Source: Bradyrhizobium liaoningense (GTDB lineage: Bacteria > Pseudomonadota > Alphaproteobacteria > Rhizobiales > Xanthobacteraceae). Taken from it: a DNA stretch of 43,694 nucleotides. The stretch spans positions 1-43,694 of the forward strand of contig NZ_JAFCJM010000058.1 in the NCBI RefSeq assembly GCF_018130955.1. Reading direction: 5' to 3'. The translations under genes and the position numbers were made by a program. This document shows, piece by piece, positions 43,269 to 43,694 of this stretch (positions within the stretch are counted from its first letter, which is position 1; each line of letters starts with the position of its first letter). The notes under the pieces are model-generated. The model worked only from the letters and a program-made list of their open reading frames with translations. It did not search any database and was not told the origin of the DNA.

Positions 43269-43331
43269 GCCGCCCAAATCCGTCATTCGATAGCCACTCA
43301 AGATGAGGCGCCGGGGCGCCGAGGAATTGCC

Positions 43332-43559
43332 ATGAAAGCCGAAATTCACCCGAATTATCATACGATTACGGTCGTGATGACCGACGGCACCGAGTACCAG
43401 ACCCGGTCCACCTGGGGCAAGGAAGGCGACAAGCTGCACCTCGACATCGACCCGAAGTCGCACCCGGCCTGGACCGGCGGCACCCAGCAGCTCATGGACC
43501 GCGGCGGCCGCGTCTCCCGCTTCCAGAAGAAGTTCTCGGGCTTCCTCAAGAAGGATTGA
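43332..43559 (+). CDS. rpmE: 50S ribosomal protein L31, cysteine-free form
   Basis: A 75-residue L31: MKAEIHPNYHTITVVMTDGTEYQTRSTWG, then HLDIDPKSHPAWTGGTQ and a basic C-terminal tail. L31 lies at the central protuberance and helps bridge the ribosomal subunits. The CxxC zinc pairs present in the zinc-binding type are absent (VVMTDGTEY and DIDPKSHP occupy those places), so this form should not need zinc. The start at 43332 follows GAGGAATTGCC. It is flanked by a promoter upstream and a strong terminator downstream, so it is a monocistronic unit. Confidence 0.97.
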   Translation: MKAEIHPNYHTITVVMTDGTEYQTRSTWGKEGDKLHLDIDPKSHPAWTGGTQQLMDRGGRVSRFQKKFSGFLKKD

Positions 43560-43581
43560 TCGGCCCTATCAGGCCGAGACG

Positions 43582-43614
43582 AAAAACGCCCCTGGCTCGG
43601 CCGGGGGCGTTTTT
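43582..43614 (+). terminator. Rho-independent terminator of rpmE
   Basis: AAAAACGCCCC and GGGGGCGTTTTT form a stem of about 11 bp around CTGGCTCGGCC, followed by a T-run, 22 nt after the rpmE stop. This is the clearest intrinsic terminator in the window. Confidence 0.88.
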
Positions 43615-43694
43615 GTGTGTGCCGAGCATGATCGACAGCTTGGAGGTGGAAGTCTTCTATCCAGCCTGATGGCGGCGAAGGATTAGCAAAGCGC

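Overview
This GC-rich window (mostly 62-66 % by eye) reads as chromosome of an alphaproteobacterium of the Bradyrhizobium/Nitrobacteraceae group. The basis is gene order: yebC-ruvC-ruvA-x-cdd-ruvB-...-ybgC; ymdB-5-FCL-6S RNA-zapA-DUF4164; tkt-gap-pgk-fba. Codon use and two families of palindromic intergenic repeats point the same way. No database search was possible, so the taxon is an inference.

Layout. 1-913: the tail of an unrecognised gene and a class I glutamine amidotransferase. 910-8131 (all minus strand, read right to left): yebC, ruvC, ruvA, a five-helix membrane protein, a cytidine-deaminase-like protein, ruvB, a frameshifted two-repeat protein, a Tat-exported metallophosphoesterase, ybgC and an NTF2-like protein. 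Many ruv junctions overlap by 4 nt, so this is a DNA-repair operon with passengers. 8338-11654: two cytosolic chemoreceptor-like proteins that share an unusual C-terminal domain. 11884-14419: a membrane GT-C-like protein facing a DPM1-like GT2, followed by a 0.68-kb gene-free stretch; base composition drops here and the segment may be acquired. 15097-18445: a periplasmic PQQ dehydrogenase with a lanthanide-type metal signature, its likely dihaem cytochrome c, and a secreted ankyrin protein.

18648-21358 (minus): DUF4164, zapA, 6S RNA, 5-formyltetrahydrofolate cyclo-ligase and the YmdB phosphoesterase. 21767-31336 (plus): a central-carbon block of transketolase, GAPDH, a 56-aa membrane microprotein, phosphoglycerate kinase, class II aldolase and class I aldolase, then a degenerate ThiE-like protein, a Sel1-repeat exported protein and an inositol-monophosphatase-family enzyme. 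31471-35814 (minus): an RND pump and its adaptor lipoprotein. 36133-38572 (minus): a GNAT protein, then a CFA-type methyltransferase and a DUF1295 reductase-like membrane protein translationally coupled as a likely lipid-modification pair. 38749-41270 (plus): a MotA/TolQ-like plus MotB/OmpA-like stator pair with a GNAT gene. 41279-43129 (minus): an MsbA-type ABC exporter, divergent from rpmE (cysteine-free L31), which has a good promoter and a strong terminator.

Most of the window is housekeeping DNA. The parts most worth a second look are the soluble receptor pair with its shared C-terminal domain, the unannotated microprotein between gap and pgk, the two-repeat frameshifted gene, the dehydrogenase/cytochrome locus, the orphan stator pair, and the 6S RNA placed between two intergenic repeats. 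No tRNA, rRNA, CRISPR, insertion sequence or prophage was seen.
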